Shown piece by piece: positions 1 to 6,679 of a stretch of DNA of 25,320 nt. Location of the stretch: the NCBI GenBank assembly GCA_031258995.1, contig JAIRMB010000073.1, positions 1-25,320 on the forward strand. Direction: 5' to 3'. The stretch comes from Puniceicoccales bacterium. GTDB lineage: Bacteria > Verrucomicrobiota > Verrucomicrobiia > Opitutales > JAIRLM01. A program made the translations under genes and the position numbers. The notes beneath the pieces were generated by a model. That model made no database searches, was not told where the DNA came from, and saw only the letters and a list, made by a program, of their open reading frames with translations. Numbering within the stretch: position 1 is the stretch's first letter; each line of letters begins with the position of its first letter.

Positions 1-108
1 CATCCTATCGGGCACGGCTTCGCAGTCGATCAGCACCCGATCTCCCTCTCTTACTGCCATGGAGTGCCCCACCAGCAGGGCCGCCAATTCGTCGTAGCGT
101 GGATCCAT
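1..108 (-). CDS. Aminopeptidase, M29 family (N-terminal fragment)
   Basis: Only the first 36 codons lie in the window; the gene runs off the left edge. The reading begins MDPRYDELAALLVGHS and continues through GDRVLIDCEAVPD, which matches the usual N terminus of M29 (AmpS/PepS/aminopeptidase T-like) metallo-aminopeptidases: a short helix ending in LLVxxS followed by a GDxVLID strand. M29 enzymes are cytosolic dinuclear-metal exopeptidases that release N-terminal residues from peptides. The start is fixed by a strong Shine-Dalgarno AGGAGGAG at 113-120, five bases upstream of the ATG. That site overlaps the stop codon of the upstream PfpI-like gene, so the two are probably co-transcribed and translationally coupled. 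The metal ligands lie outside the window, so the family call rests on the N terminus alone. Confidence 0.7.
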   Translation of the reverse strand, partial: MDPRYDELAALLVGHSMAVREGDRVLIDCEAVPDRM

Positions 109-118
109 TCGTCTCCTC

Positions 119-697
119 CTAGCTTTCTACGGCTGTCTCAGCCCGCGGGAAAGGAAATCCCATGGATTTGGCCACGGTGGCGGCCGCTTCGGGACCGGCC
201 AATCGTCCTAGGAGCGCCAGACTGAGCGCTGCCGCTGCGCCGGGATCTCGCCCGGTAAGGATCTGGCCGTCCTCCAAAAATTGACACTCCTCGCGGGCTC
301 CCTTCACAATGGTCCAGTAGGCCGTAAAATTTCGGTTCTTCAATAGGCCAAGGCTTTCCAACACGGCCGGTGCGGCGCAGATAGCGGCGATGGTTTTTCC
401 CTGATCGAAGGCGGCGCGGACCAGTTTCAGCACCGTCGCATTCCGTCGCAGTAGGACGGCCCCCCGTGAACCGCCGGGAAGGTATAGGGCATCGAAGTCC
501 TCCATGGCATAGCTACCTAGCGGACCGTCCGCAGCGACACCGATGTTTTTAATTCCTCGAACTATTTCGGTCTCATCTAGCGAAGCCAGGACGGCGCCGA
601 TTCCCGCCCGCCGCAGCATGTCGACCGGCATTAGCGCCTCAATCGGCTCAAAACCTTCCGCGAGCGGAACTAAAACTTTCTTCTCGAAAGAGGTCAT
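119..697 (-). CDS. DJ-1/PfpI (ThiJ) family protein
   Basis: A 192-aa protein with the DJ-1/PfpI flavodoxin-like fold: N-terminal strand and acidic turn KVLVPLAEGFEPIEA, the YLPGG loop, and the nucleophile elbow TIAAICAAP with its Cys, close to the family AICAAP/AICHGP pattern. The C-terminal segment DGQILTGRDPGAAAAL matches the conserved DGxxITSRGPGT region. Family members act as glyoxalase/deglycase-like, chaperone or protease-like stress proteins in the cytosol; the exact reaction cannot be told here. The segment after the elbow reads TAYWTIVKG instead of the more usual TCHPG. I chose the ATG at 697 rather than the further upstream one at 739 because a GGAGGAAGG purine tract (712-720) precedes it and homologues start at this point. 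It leads into the M29 aminopeptidase with a 10-bp gap, suggesting a small operon. Confidence 0.85.
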   Translation of the reverse strand: MTSFEKKVLVPLAEGFEPIEALMPVDMLRRAGIGAVLASLDETEIVRGIKNIGVAADGPLGSYAMEDFDALYLPGGSRGAVLLRRNATVLKLVRAAFDQGKTIAAICAAPAVLESLGLLKNRNFTAYWTIVKGAREECQFLEDGQILTGRDPGAAAALSLALLGRLAGPEAAATVAKSMGFPFPRAETAVES

Positions 698-726
698 GGG
701 CGCGGAGCCTACCTTCCTCCTCGGGG

Positions 727-746
727 ACGACAAGCGCAATTGTCGT
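727..746. repeat. 7-bp inverted repeat in the DJ-1 5' region
   Basis: ACGACAA at 727-733 and TTGTCGT at 740-746 are perfect inverted copies around a 6-nt centre. The repeat lies just upstream of the Shine-Dalgarno tract of the PfpI-like gene on the minus strand, so it could be an operator or a leader hairpin. No T-run follows, so it is not a standard terminator. Confidence 0.4.
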
Positions 747-865
747 AGCCCGGGGAATGGACAGGGCCGGCTACGCTATGGTAGGCGAAATTTTCGGCCG
801 TTTGAGCCGACCGACCCTTATCACTCTGCCTAACAAGAGAATAATTCTGCCTCTGTCTTGTTTTC
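747..865. other. Intergenic part of the divergent spacer
   Basis: The spacer between the minus-strand DJ-1 gene (start 697) and the plus-strand 547-aa gene (start 900) holds no gene that I can support. Short open frames here have poor codon character. It becomes AT-rich from about 835 toward the promoter of the plus-strand gene. Confidence 0.5.
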
Positions 866-893
866 TGGTTAAATTTGAAAAAAAGCATACAAT
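866..893 (+). promoter_or_regulatory. Candidate promoter of the 547-aa gene (leaderless)
   Basis: TACAAT at 888-893 is a 5/6 match to the -10 box; TGGTTA at 866-871 is a weak -35 at 16 bp. Only six bases separate the -10 box from the ATG at 900, so transcription would start at or next to the A of the start codon. There is no Shine-Dalgarno sequence. Confidence 0.45.
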
Positions 894-899
894 TCGTCA

Positions 900-2543
900 A
901 TGCCCACGCCTATCAATTTTGTCTCCCACGACGCTAAATACTATCTCGCGCAAAGCGGTCCTGAGGGTGCGGAGGGGCAATATGGCGGGGGCAAACATGC
1001 CGTAACAATTGAAAGTCGCGAAGAAGTCAGTGACCTACGGCGGAGAAGAGTGCTTGGCCTATGGGACACCATTGTAGCGTACTGTCATTTTTTAATATCA
1101 AATGATGGCTGTATGCGAGTAATAGAAAAGGCGAACCTCGCGCGAATAGCGAAAACTGTCGATGATTTTGTCGCCATATTGAAAGCAATACCTGACAATC
1201 AGCAGAGGGAAGTACTCCTCTTGAGGGATGCTTCAGAATTTCCTTATGGCGGCAACTGCGCCATGGCAAAAGCCATATTCTTAGCCGGCATTTCTTCGCA
1301 AAATTCTAGCATCGCTTTATCCGATGGGTCTATTCCAATGGCACAGCACGTTGTCACCATTTTGGAAATAGCTGAAGCCGTCTTGCCGCCACAACAACTA
1401 AAGCAATTATTTACGGAAGACCAGCCCATCCAACTTCCATCTACCGTACCTGGCCAAATTTCAACGGGCAATCTTGTATCGTTTTGCGCATCAATTTCAG
1501 CCCTTTCGTGTGATGAACCAAAAAAAGTTTGGAATCATCTTTGTGCAATTATAGGGAAATGTTTTAGTGGCGAAGTAGAGCGTTATAATTTTTTGGTCCA
1601 CAGTTGCGGAAAAGTTTTAGATTCGCAGAATGGCGAAGTAATGACGGAACTCTTCGGTAGTGGTGTAGTGCTGCATAGCGCATTTAAAAACAAATTTCCC
1701 CAAGGCGCTTCCCTCCAGAGCAACGAAAGTAGAACGGCTTTTGTTAGTTTTATAGCGGATATAAAAGAAGATGATCTCGGCGTCGTGGCGGATTTGTTTC
1801 GGCGGCCAATTTATAGCAGTGAGGGGAATTACATCTGGCCCGGTCCACTGTGCCTCACCTGGGAAAGCGGCCAGAACATTCTCCTTTACGCCATGTGGGA
1901 ACATGGGAAGGGCAGTCCTCAGTACAAAAAAATAAAAGCATTCTTAGAAGTACTTAAACGTGGCGACAATGAGACGGATAAGATAATTGGCTGTAGAAAC
2001 CTTAATGGTGTCATAGAATCAGTGGAGGCCCTTCCGGATATCGGCTTTCCGGTGTCCCGGGAAAGGATTCAGGAATTAAAAGACGGGCAATTCGCTGCCA
2101 TCGTCGTGGGGGATTCCGGCTGCTCATTTGCCAGCTACGGCACGCTTGAACTTAATTCGGATGAGGAATTGCCCATAGTAGATTTAGATAATAATCCCAC
2201 TGGTACTATCGCTTCCGTTAGTTCTTTGGGTACCATTACAGTACGTGCTACAGGAACATCCGAACAGGATTTCGTTTTAGACGTATCTGCTGCGACGAAG
2301 GGAGACGAAAACTTCCGGCAGCTGGGTCAGCTGAGTGCCACCGAAATTTCTACCTTGGTCATTTCCAGCGAAATCGCCGGTAACATGGAGGAGACGCTTC
2401 GCACGGTACTTAATAGCAATTCGGCCATTAGAACGGTCATATTTACTTCCGAACCGGGCGACAATTTGAATATACCAACGCTGCGAACTGATTTCCCGCG
2501 TGCAACTTTCATAGTAGCCGAGCGTGAAAACAACCCGCAATGA
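900..2543 (+). CDS. Unrecognised 547-aa accessory protein
   Basis: I do not recognise a family. The protein is soluble, with no signal peptide and no membrane segment. The middle (about residues 45-390) is mostly helical and leucine-rich. The C-terminal part (about 400-547) looks beta-rich, with short alternating segments such as TIASVSSLGTITVRATG and a final alpha/beta unit ending RTVIFTSEPGD...ATFIVAERE. A segment EFPYGGNCAMAKAIF (Cys120) superficially resembles a cysteine-nucleophile helix start, but no matching His can be assigned, so I do not call an enzyme. The gene is visibly AT-richer than flanking housekeeping genes, lacks a ribosome binding site, and starts at the predicted transcription start. 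It is single and stand-alone, converging on the 204-aa gene. Composition and setting suggest a transferred or fast-evolving accessory gene, possibly a secreted effector (inference only). Confidence 0.75.
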   Translation: MPTPINFVSHDAKYYLAQSGPEGAEGQYGGGKHAVTIESREEVSDLRRRRVLGLWDTIVAYCHFLISNDGCMRVIEKANLARIAKTVDDFVAILKAIPDNQQREVLLLRDASEFPYGGNCAMAKAIFLAGISSQNSSIALSDGSIPMAQHVVTILEIAEAVLPPQQLKQLFTEDQPIQLPSTVPGQISTGNLVSFCASISALSCDEPKKVWNHLCAIIGKCFSGEVERYNFLVHSCGKVLDSQNGEVMTELFGSGVVLHSAFKNKFPQGASLQSNESRTAFVSFIADIKEDDLGVVADLFRRPIYSSEGNYIWPGPLCLTWESGQNILLYAMWEHGKGSPQYKKIKAFLEVLKRGDNETDKIIGCRNLNGVIESVEALPDIGFPVSRERIQELKDGQFAAIVVGDSGCSFASYGTLELNSDEELPIVDLDNNPTGTIASVSSLGTITVRATGTSEQDFVLDVSAATKGDENFRQLGQLSATEISTLVISSEIAGNMEETLRTVLNSNSAIRTVIFTSEPGDNLNIPTLRTDFPRATFIVAERENNPQ

Positions 2544-2549
2544 GACACC

Positions 2550-2565
2550 CCGGCGTCTTCGCCGG
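2550..2565. terminator. Short GC hairpin between convergent genes
   Basis: CCGGCG at 2550-2555 and CGCCGG at 2560-2565 form a perfect 6-bp stem with a TCTT loop, six bases after the stop codon at 2541-2543. Neither strand has a following T-run, so a terminator role is possible but unproven. Confidence 0.3.
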
Positions 2566-2618
2566 CGGCGCAGAGCGAAATCGCCGAAGTCCCCAAAACG
2601 GAAGCGGGACGAAATACT

Positions 2619-3233
2619 TTACTGAACTTTAAACGCTTTCTCCCAGGAGGAAATGTCCTCCAGATCTAGGACAACTCCGCCACCTATGGGCCGCGGGGGA
2701 CGAGTGCCGTCAATTTCTGCTTCTTCGCCGGAACTCTGCGGATAGATGTCAACTCGCATCATTTTTGACGAATTTGCAAAAATAAAAGCGACCGTGCCGT
2801 CCGCAAGCAGGTCATTTAGCCGTTCCCAAACGCGACTGCCTAAAAGTTGGTTTATTACAGCAAACATCTCGCGAACGTCTTTCTCTCGGGCTTCCTCCGA
2901 AGCCATACTGCCAAAGGGCACTTCCGCCATGGCACGCACTCTTCCGTGGAATAGATCTAATTGGAGGCTTCGCCACCTCTGCGTAAGCGAAATAAAATTC
3001 TCACCGGGATGACTTATTGCGTGGAGTTCCCGCCCAAAGGTCGACTCTGTGACGACCTCGGCAGGGAAATTGCTTACCTGGGTCGGCGCAGCCCGCGAAT
3101 CCCAATCCGTTGCCCGCAAATTTTGTACGAGCGGATCACGCGGATCCACGTACACATTTTGACAAAATTGTGCCACATCCTTATTTATGGAACTGGCTGT
3201 CTGCACATTTCCACTTCCAGTTGTCATACTCAT
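2619..3233 (-). CDS. Unrecognised 204-aa protein
   Basis: Family unknown. The N terminus (about 1-60) is polar and probably disordered (MSMTTGSGNVQTASS...). The centre (about 65-150) is predicted helical, including FISLTQRWRSLQLDLFHGRVRAM and VREMFAVINQLLGSRVWERLNDLLADG, followed by strands TVAFIFANSSKMMRVDIYP. No signal peptide, membrane helix or known catalytic motif is visible. It lies 36 bp downstream of the kinase-fold-like gene on the same strand, but a TTGACA -35 box overlaps that gene's stop codon, so it may have its own promoter. Two ATGs (codons 1 and 3) could serve as start; there is no convincing ribosome binding site. A neighbouring role with the 446-aa protein (partner or chaperone) is conceivable but unsupported. 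Confidence 0.65.
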   Translation of the reverse strand: MSMTTGSGNVQTASSINKDVAQFCQNVYVDPRDPLVQNLRATDWDSRAAPTQVSNFPAEVVTESTFGRELHAISHPGENFISLTQRWRSLQLDLFHGRVRAMAEVPFGSMASEEAREKDVREMFAVINQLLGSRVWERLNDLLADGTVAFIFANSSKMMRVDIYPQSSGEEAEIDGTRPPRPIGGGVVLDLEDISSWEKAFKVQ

Positions 3234-3244
3234 GCCATTTGAAT

Positions 3245-3273
3245 CCCATATGCTCAGGTTGGAACGCTGTCAA
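3245..3273 (-). promoter_or_regulatory. Candidate promoter of the 204-aa gene
   Basis: On the minus strand TTGACA (3273-3268) is a perfect -35 box, followed by a 17-bp spacer and TATGGG (3250-3245) as a weak -10. The ATG at 3233 lies 11 bases further on, which leaves a leader of only a few bases. The -35 box overlaps the TGA stop of the upstream gene. Confidence 0.45.
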
Positions 3274-4610
3274 GTCATCTTGGCTTGTGTATCGTTGATA
3301 AAACCAGCACTTTTGCAAAATTCGCCCATTAGACCCGACCACAGCTTCGACCCCTCAACGCCAAAAAGTGTCGCATCCATATATCCTCTTCTAATCTCCT
3401 CTCTAGGCAGTGGAAACATCGCACGAATTGTTCCTACAAATTCCTTGCCGTCCTCCGTTAATTTATCCAGATCCAAACTTGGAATCTGGTAGACTGCTAA
3501 CGCTCCATTTTGGCAATCTTTTAGCAGCGTGAGAAATTGTTCACCATTCGCGACCGTCTCCTGAGGCCTTTCATTTCCCTGCTCATCCAAAAGTAGCCTC
3601 GAAGAAGAGGGCGGATTTCCGTTCAGCTTTTTCTCAAAATCTGTCGAAGGTTCGCTCGTCATGCCGGGCAGCATGCTCCTAGCCGTTTCCCGCGCAAAGT
3701 CGTAGAGTTCTGCAACGGCAGTATCCGGAATGGCTCGACCAAATGGCCATCCAACTGTCGCTCCGACACCAGGCGGCATGCCATACACCATAGGGAAATT
3801 TCCAAAAATACAATCTTCTACCGCCTTAGTAATATCTATCAAATCGTAATCTACGACATAGAGATGCCATTTCCCGTCCGCTCCCTTGCCCCATACGACA
3901 TTCTTGGCGTGCAAATCGATTTGCCCTGTGAGCGTGCCCACCGTAGCAATGCACGCCAATTCTGTATAGAATTGTTCTCTTTTATCTGGGGTATCGAGTG
4001 CATCACTTGGCGGATTATTAAAGTCATATAGCTCTTGCACAAGCGGGAAGGCGACGCCGAGCACTCCATTCTGAGTGTGACAAAATGTGTATGGCAAAAA
4101 GGGATTTTGTTCGGGCGAAATTCTCATCTCCCTACAAACTCGTTCGGAAACCGCATACGTAAATGCGACGTTACTGGCAAGAGCTGTCGGTGAAAGCGCA
4201 ATTCCAGATTCCACCATCTGCTTGGCCAGATCCTCTGACGGCTCTGGGAAAGGCTTGAAAACCCTTCGCCTGCTCTCGGATAGAAAAACTTGGTTGCACT
4301 TTCCGTGGAATAAAGATTGCCCCCCGCGGTGAATAAATTTTGCTGAGGCGGTTCGCATTATGTCCGGATTTGGTCCATAAAATCTACCTCGTTGTCTTTT
4401 GGATTCCCATGGGCCGACAATTTTCGGTTTTTCTCGGAATGTGAGTGTTTTCTCTTTCCACCTCGCCGGAAAGGCACTAACTTCTTCCGCCGCTATGATC
4501 TCGGACTTCGGTGGGGCGGAAGGTCGGGGCGGTATGTCACCTGCGCTTCCGGTTCTTCCGGCAATCGTCACGGGGATATAAGTTCTAATCTTACCAAACC
4601 CGCCGAACAC
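3270..4610 (-). CDS. Protein with PI3/4K-HipA-LanM-like kinase-fold motifs
   Basis: A 446-aa soluble protein whose middle carries the hallmarks of atypical kinases: a lysine strand RRVFKPFPEP (Lys119), then a catalytic-loop-like IDLHAKN (residues 231-237, Asp-x-His-x-x-Asn) and, 17 residues on, a metal-binding-like VVDYD (252-256) equivalent to DFG/DxD. The DLHxxN...IDxD spacing is like that of PI3/4-kinase, HipA and LanM-type domains, which transfer phosphate from ATP to lipid or protein. The first ~90 residues are basic, Pro/Ser-rich and probably disordered. The C-terminal ~170 residues are helical and unassigned. The start is GTG, exactly six bases after a TATACT -10 box and without a ribosome binding site. 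The gene is AT-richer than its neighbours. A translocated effector kinase is a reasonable hypothesis; the family assignment is by motif only. Confidence 0.7.
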   Translation of the reverse strand: MFGGFGKIRTYIPVTIAGRTGSAGDIPPRPSAPPKSEIIAAEEVSAFPARWKEKTLTFREKPKIVGPWESKRQRGRFYGPNPDIMRTASAKFIHRGGQSLFHGKCNQVFLSESRRRVFKPFPEPSEDLAKQMVESGIALSPTALASNVAFTYAVSERVCREMRISPEQNPFLPYTFCHTQNGVLGVAFPLVQELYDFNNPPSDALDTPDKREQFYTELACIATVGTLTGQIDLHAKNVVWGKGADGKWHLYVVDYDLIDITKAVEDCIFGNFPMVYGMPPGVGATVGWPFGRAIPDTAVAELYDFARETARSMLPGMTSEPSTDFEKKLNGNPPSSSRLLLDEQGNERPQETVANGEQFLTLLKDCQNGALAVYQIPSLDLDKLTEDGKEFVGTIRAMFPLPREEIRRGYMDATLFGVEGSKLWSGLMGEFCKSAGFINDTQAKMT

Positions 4611-4616
4611 AGCCGA

Positions 4617-4644
4617 AGTATATCAAAAAAAATTAGCAAAGCAA
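4617..4644 (-). promoter_or_regulatory. Promoter of the kinase-like gene (leaderless)
   Basis: Minus strand: TTGCTT (4644-4639), a 16-bp T-rich spacer, then TATACT (4622-4617) preceded by TGA, giving an extended -10 (TGnTATACT). Six bases follow before the GTG start at 4610, so the mRNA would begin at or next to the start codon. Confidence 0.65.
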
Positions 4645-4693
4645 GAAAAGTTGCCCAATTTGGCGCTGTTGTCCACCAGGGCACGCATTTTTC

Positions 4694-4768
4694 TGGAGGC
4701 GCGGGACGGAATTGAACCGACGTATGGAAGTTTTGCAGACTTCTGCCTTACCACTTGGCTACCGCGCC
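4694..4768 (-). tRNA. tRNA-Cys (GCA)
   Basis: A complete 75-nt cloverleaf on the minus strand. The acceptor stem GGCGCGG pairs with CCGCGCC, the discriminator is U and the CCA end is encoded (4696-4694). The anticodon stem GAAGT/ACTTC encloses the loop CTGCAAA with anticodon GCA, which reads Cys codons. The discriminator U73 is the normal identity element for CysRS. The T loop has the GGTTCAATTCC signature; the T stem contains one U-U mismatch (positions 50-64). It lies just upstream of the promoter of the kinase-like gene. Confidence 0.96.
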
Positions 4769-4947
4769 ACGGCACCTTCCCTGCCCAATTGGCCGGCAGC
4801 CGCAAGAAGTTTTTGCAAATCTGCCAGTGCTTCCCGTACAAAACGCTCGCCTCTGCCCCGCTTTCACGCGAAACTGACCCGGTGAGGGTCGGATTGAGAA
4901 ACGGATTATTCGCATGCGCGTCACCCAGACGCGCCCTAGAACAGAAT
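4769..4947. other. Spacer between tRNA-Cys and the LicD gene
   Basis: The 179-bp stretch between the tRNA 5' end and the chosen LicD start holds no gene that I can support. The LicD frame stays open through it, but the translation has no family similarity and runs antisense through the tRNA. It should contain the tRNA promoter (minus strand), which I could not pin down. Confidence 0.4.
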
Positions 4948-5958
4948 ATGTGTATGGGAAATTGTCCTATTGTCGAATTGGATTTGCGCCGTTTTTCTTC
5001 CGCATCCGCCCAAAAGTTAGGAACCATAAATTCACTATCGCTTTCAGGGAAGGCGTTGGGCCGCCGGCTACGGCTTCTGGTGCCACCTTCCCCCTCCTCC
5101 TGGGATGTGCCGCCGGCCACGGGCGATCTGCGGCTCCTGCAGCAGGGCAACGTGGCGCTCCTGAAGCGCTTTTCCGATCTTTGCGCCCAGTACGGGCTGC
5201 GGTTCTGGGTAGACTGGGGCACTCTACTCGGTGCAGTCCGGCACAAGGGCTTCATCCCCTGGGACGACGACATCGACGTGGCCATGCCGCTGGAAAGTTA
5301 CGATCGCCTCTATGCTATGGCCCAGGACCCTTCCTCGGACTTTTCCAAGGCTTTCGCAGAAGATGGGTTTCGCATGAAGTGGTGGGCGATTGGGCAAATT
5401 TTTCACCCCAAAAAGCGGCTGCAACTGGATATTTTTCCGTGGGACTTTCACAGCGAGCGGGCCCTAGGCCAAAAGGAAGTAGAAAATTTTCGACGCGCGA
5501 TGGCCGTAGAAAATCGAAAAAATCCACGCAGAACAATCACGCCGGAAGAGCGGAGGACCATCCGCAGCCGCCTGCGCGGAGGAAAGCCGCCAGACCCGGA
5601 AGGAATGCCGTTCTTGGGGGCCGGTTTCCGGCAAAACCCTACGCCCATCCATCCCTACCACGCCATTTTCCCCCTAAAATCCTTGCCGTTTGAGGGTTTA
5701 CAGGTTCCTACGCCAAGGGACCCGTCCCCAATTTTAAAAACCTACTACGGCCGCTGGGAAAAGTTACCGCTTCCCAGAGAGCGAGTTCCCGCACATTGCG
5801 GAAAGGCCGGCGACTATTTGGACGAAAAAACGCGGAAAGCGGTGCGAAAATTCATCCGCAAGTACGCCCCGTGGCTGCTCTCCACCGATTACGGCACACC
5901 AACGCCTATAGCATCTCCCGCACCCGCTCCCGGTAGGGGCGAGGGAGGCGACGGATGA
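4948..5958 (+). CDS. LicD family nucleotidyltransferase-like protein
   Basis: LicD-family signature is clear: LCAQYGLRFWVDWGTLLGAVRHKGFIPWDDDIDVAMPLESYDRL, with the GTLLGAxRHxGFIPWDDDxD core whose Asp cluster binds the metal/nucleotide. LicD proteins transfer phosphocholine or related groups to cell-surface glycans, and bacterial homologues often decorate LPS or teichoic acids; the substrate here is unknown. The segment RLQLDIFPWDF is the second conserved strand. From the ATG at 4948 the protein is 336 aa; the frame continues open upstream through the tRNA region but without family similarity. A TTG at 5056 after AGGGAAGG would give 300 aa, nearer the usual size, so the start is uncertain. 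The C-terminal ~25 residues are Pro/Ala/Gly-rich, and this 3' end overlaps the convergent HTH gene by 53 bp. Confidence 0.85.
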   Translation: MCMGNCPIVELDLRRFSSASAQKLGTINSLSLSGKALGRRLRLLVPPSPSSWDVPPATGDLRLLQQGNVALLKRFSDLCAQYGLRFWVDWGTLLGAVRHKGFIPWDDDIDVAMPLESYDRLYAMAQDPSSDFSKAFAEDGFRMKWWAIGQIFHPKKRLQLDIFPWDFHSERALGQKEVENFRRAMAVENRKNPRRTITPEERRTIRSRLRGGKPPDPEGMPFLGAGFRQNPTPIHPYHAIFPLKSLPFEGLQVPTPRDPSPILKTYYGRWEKLPLPRERVPAHCGKAGDYLDEKTRKAVRKFIRKYAPWLLSTDYGTPTPIASPAPAPGRGEGGDG

Positions 5959-6361
5959 GGCGGAAGAGCCGCTCCACGTAGTCCTCGGGAGTGAAGTTGG
6001 CCGTCTCCAGCAGGTACAGCTCCACGGCGTTCCGATGAATTTGATAGCAGCGCCGCTCCGACTGGCCTCGGCCTCGCAGCGCGTGGCCCAGAATGCGGTC
6101 ATTTTCCAGCATGTCCCGGACGAACTGGTCCGTCCGCCCCAGGAGTGCGGCCAATTCTTTGGGCGTGAACCACTCCCGGCCGGCTTCGAGTGGGAAAAAT
6201 GTGTCCAGGTAGGGGGTCGGCTGACCCAAACTGCCGCAGTTGGCCAGCACTGGCAGTCCGTCGGCCGGCGGTAGCCAGGCGGAGATTGGGGTAGATGGCC
6301 CTACTGCGACGGGCCGTTCGCGCCGAGTACGGCGCATTTTTGCTTGCAGGAATCCGATCAT
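5906..6361 (-). CDS. Helix-turn-helix DNA-binding protein
   Basis: A 151-aa protein with a poorly ordered N terminus (about 1-60) and a winged-helix/MerR-like HTH unit: EWFTPKELAALLGRTDQFVRDMLENDRILGHALRGRG, where TPKELAALLGRT is the first HTH helix pair and QFVRDMLEN the recognition helix. It is followed by a basic stretch and a helical tail (NAVELYLLETANFTPEDYVERLFRLIRRLP). HTH_17/excisionase-like domains of this type act as small transcription factors or DNA-architecture proteins. The ATG at 6361 is supported by an AGGTGAG ribosome binding site at 6365-6371. It is divergent from the DUF167/valS pair and overlaps licD tail-to-tail by 53 bp. Target unknown. Confidence 0.75.
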   Translation of the reverse strand: MIGFLQAKMRRTRRERPVAVGPSTPISAWLPPADGLPVLANCGSLGQPTPYLDTFFPLEAGREWFTPKELAALLGRTDQFVRDMLENDRILGHALRGRGQSERRCYQIHRNAVELYLLETANFTPEDYVERLFRLIRRLPRPYRERVREML

Positions 6362-6382
6362 TTTCTCACCTCGCGGGTCTCT

Positions 6383-6679
6383 GTGTCTTCCTATCTTACC
6401 ATAGCTGTCACGGCACGAGCGAAAAAAACGGCCATCGGGCCGGTGAAGGACAGTCCTCTGCGGGTCTGGGTTTCCGCCCCCGCCGTGGACGGGAAGGCCA
6501 ACGGCGCAGTGCTGAAGCTGCTCGCCGAAAAATTGGCCATCCCACCGAGCTGCCTGTCGATCGTGCGAGGAGCGGGCGCACGACGGAAAAAAATTTTTGT
6601 GGAGTGCCTAGATGAGAGTGAATTGATGGGGCGCCTAGCGGCGGCGGGACGGGAAAAAAGCGATGGAAAAAACATTTGA
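6383..6679 (+). CDS. DUF167 (YggU) family protein
   Basis: A small basic alpha/beta protein of the DUF167/YggU family: a strand with AVTARAKKTAIG, then LRVWVSAPAVDGKANGAVLKLLAEKLAIPPSCLSIVRGAGARRKKIFV. The VxAPxVDGKANxAxxxxLA block and the following IVxGxxxRxKxxxV strand are the family core. The biochemical role of the family is not established. The start is uncertain: a GTG at 6383 gives 98 aa and begins where homologues begin; a TTG at 6344 would give a longer, unconserved N terminus. Its 3' end overlaps the start of valS by 17 bp in another frame, so the two are very probably one transcription unit with coupled translation. Confidence 0.85.
   Translation: MSSYLTIAVTARAKKTAIGPVKDSPLRVWVSAPAVDGKANGAVLKLLAEKLAIPPSCLSIVRGAGARRKKIFVECLDESELMGRLAAAGREKSDGKNI

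Noticed and set aside
4655..4670. CCAAATTGG-type palindrome downstream of tRNA-Cys as its terminator
   Set aside because: The stem leaves almost no loop, and the T-run that follows belongs to the spacer of the next promoter.
4651..4947. N-terminal extension of the LicD frame running antisense through tRNA-Cys
   Set aside because: The open frame crosses the tRNA on the opposite strand and shows no family similarity; the tRNA is certain, so the extension is taken as fortuitous.
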